DNA of 64,000 nucleotides, taken from positions 62,001 through 126,000 of the forward strand of contig NZ_JAGPYN010000012.1 in the NCBI RefSeq assembly GCF_018069805.1, in the 5' to 3' direction. Shown piece by piece: positions 62,993 to 64,000 of this stretch. Each line of letters begins with the position of its first letter. The stretch's first letter is position 1. Below the pieces are notes generated by a model, which was not told where the DNA came from, did no database searches, and saw nothing but the letters and a program-made list of their open reading frames with translations. This DNA comes from Pseudoalteromonas ostreae (lineage in GTDB: Bacteria; Pseudomonadota; Gammaproteobacteria; Enterobacterales; Alteromonadaceae). The position numbers were made by a program, and so were the translations under genes.

Positions 62993-64000
62993 ATGCAAAA
63001 AGCTACACAAGATAAAAACGTAATTCAAATAAGCACCCCTGCTGGTAAAGATACCCTTTATTTAACTCGTTTTGTTGCCCAAGAGGCAATGTCTGACTTA
63101 TTTGTAATGTCAGCTAACATGTACACAGTTGGCAAGCAAATAGCGCATGAAGACTTAGTCGGTAAACCCGTATCTATTAAAGTAAGAAATGCAGATGGTG
63201 GTGGTGAGCGTTATTATCACGGTATTGTTAGTCATCTTGTGTCGAACGGCAGCCGTACAGCTGATGTTGACGAACAAAAAAATTATATCGATTATCAGGC
63301 TACGATTGTTCCATTTGCAGCTTCAATGCGAAATCGTAAGAACAGCCGTATCTATCAAAAGAAAACAGTTCAAGATATTTTTGCTGATTTATTTGGTCAG
63401 CATAATGTCGCCTTTTCAGATAAAACCAGCAAAACTTACCCAAAATACGAATACTGTGTTCAGTATCAAGAATCTGATTTTGATTTTATTCAGCGCTTAC
63501 TGCAGCAAGAAGGCATTTTTTATTTTTTCGAGCATAGTAATAGTGCACACACACTTGTTTTAGCTGATGATATTACTGCTTATGAAGTCTGTGATGAAAG
63601 TAAAGTTGTGTATTCAACAGGCCACTTAAGCGCATCGCATATTTCACGTTGGCAAGGAGGCTTAAGCCTTGCGCCTGGTAGTTTTAAGCGTGTTGGTTAT
63701 GATTTTAAACAACCATCGAGATACCCCGATGGTGAGCAAGCTAATCCAGAGTTACCAACCCAATCAGTCTCTGAAGTGTTCGAATATACAGGTGAAGCAG
63801 AGTGTCACCCTCGGGCTGCAAATTTAGCTTCAGTGCAATTAGAGTCGCTACAACGCGATATGAAACTCTCAAGTGGCCGCAGCGATTGTCGCTCTTTTAC
63901 TGTTGGTAAATTATTTAGTTTTAAAAAGCACGAAGATCCGAGATTAGAAGGTAAAACATTCGTTATTACCTCGATGATGACATCAATCACAGTGCCAAAT
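62993..64000 (+). CDS. vgrG: T6SS spike protein VgrG (TssI), 5' part
   Basis: A frame opens at ATG 62993 (AGCAAGGA just ahead) and remains open for 336 codons to the window edge, so the gene is partial. It has the VgrG N-terminal gp27-like features: DTLYLTRFVAQEAMSDLFVMS, GKPVSIKVRN with YYHGIVSHLVS, and the hallmark YCVQYQESDFDFIQRLLQQEGIFYFFEH. The N-terminus is normal, but the gp5-like needle, the C-terminal extension and any effector domain are beyond the window. It follows the hcp terminator and is probably expressed with genes further downstream. Confidence 0.93.
   Translation, partial: MQKATQDKNVIQISTPAGKDTLYLTRFVAQEAMSDLFVMSANMYTVGKQIAHEDLVGKPVSIKVRNADGGGERYYHGIVSHLVSNGSRTADVDEQKNYIDYQATIVPFAASMRNRKNSRIYQKKTVQDIFADLFGQHNVAFSDKTSKTYPKYEYCVQYQESDFDFIQRLLQQEGIFYFFEHSNSAHTLVLADDITAYEVCDESKVVYSTGHLSASHISRWQGGLSLAPGSFKRVGYDFKQPSRYPDGEQANPELPTQSVSEVFEYTGEAECHPRAANLASVQLESLQRDMKLSSGRSDCRSFTVGKLFSFKKHEDPRLEGKTFVITSMMTSITVPN

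Noticed and set aside
63189-63563. 124-codon plus-strand ORF inside vgrG
   Set aside because: Out-of-frame shadow of vgrG, whose own frame is open to the window edge and carries clear VgrG motifs.

Overview
The window looks like chromosomal DNA of a marine gammaproteobacterium of the Alteromonadales, most likely Pseudoalteromonas or a close relative. This is an inference from AT-rich composition, protein style (AstB, long TonB-dependent receptor, many chemoreceptors) and gene order, not from a database search. No tRNA, rRNA, CRISPR array or intact insertion sequence was recognised.

Layout. (1) 1-1856: the end of an unidentified gene, a hypothetical protein, a thioredoxin-like protein, a probable DUF4202 remnant and a VOC-fold protein. 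(2) 1992-12417: the conserved housekeeping cluster ndk-rlmN-pilW-rodZ-ispG-hisS-yfgM-bamB-der, all on the minus strand, in the same order as in E. coli. PilW has an unusually long tail with two LysM domains, and der is followed by about 13 copies of a 7-bp tandem repeat. (3) 12940-17160: a cytoplasmic PAS chemoreceptor, trhP(yegQ), a YfhL-type ferredoxin and cheV. (4) 17494-30921: an accessory/metabolic stretch with a DUF1016 nuclease-fold protein, a LysR/FAD-monooxygenase/TonB-receptor module, a DJ-1/PfpI protein, a second LysR with a divergent NAD(P)-binding protein, a diguanylate cyclase, a deleted sirtuin pseudogene, a two-receiver response regulator and astB. (5) 31318-33252: an AT-rich island with a collapsed AbiEi/AbiEii-like toxin-antitoxin remnant and a compact three-gene operon of unknown function (membrane-associated protein, small membrane protein, small exported protein). 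(6) 33437-37899: a quinone-oxidoreductase-like enzyme, the divergent ohrR/ohr pair with visible operator repeats, and a dCache chemoreceptor.

(7) 38204-64000: a near-complete type VI secretion system (T6SS). A PEGA lipoprotein and a Ser/Thr kinase (PpkA-like) lie on the minus strand. Divergent from them run fha-tssJ-tssK-tssL-tssM-tagF-pppA, then, after a short gap, tssA-tssB-tssC-tssC2-tagJ-tssE-tssF-tssG-tssH(clpV), then hcp with its own promoter and terminator, then vgrG, which runs off the window end. The second block has the impA-H order known from Rhizobium, including a second TssC paralogue (ImpD-like).

How the T6SS genes work together: TssJ-L-M form the envelope complex; TssK-E-F-G form the baseplate with VgrG; Hcp forms the inner tube; TssB/TssC form the contractile sheath recycled by ClpV; TssA primes assembly; and the PpkA/PppA/Fha/TagF set is the known post-translational switch. 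No PAAR protein, effector or immunity gene lies inside the visible T6SS block, so cargo genes are expected beyond position 64000 or elsewhere.
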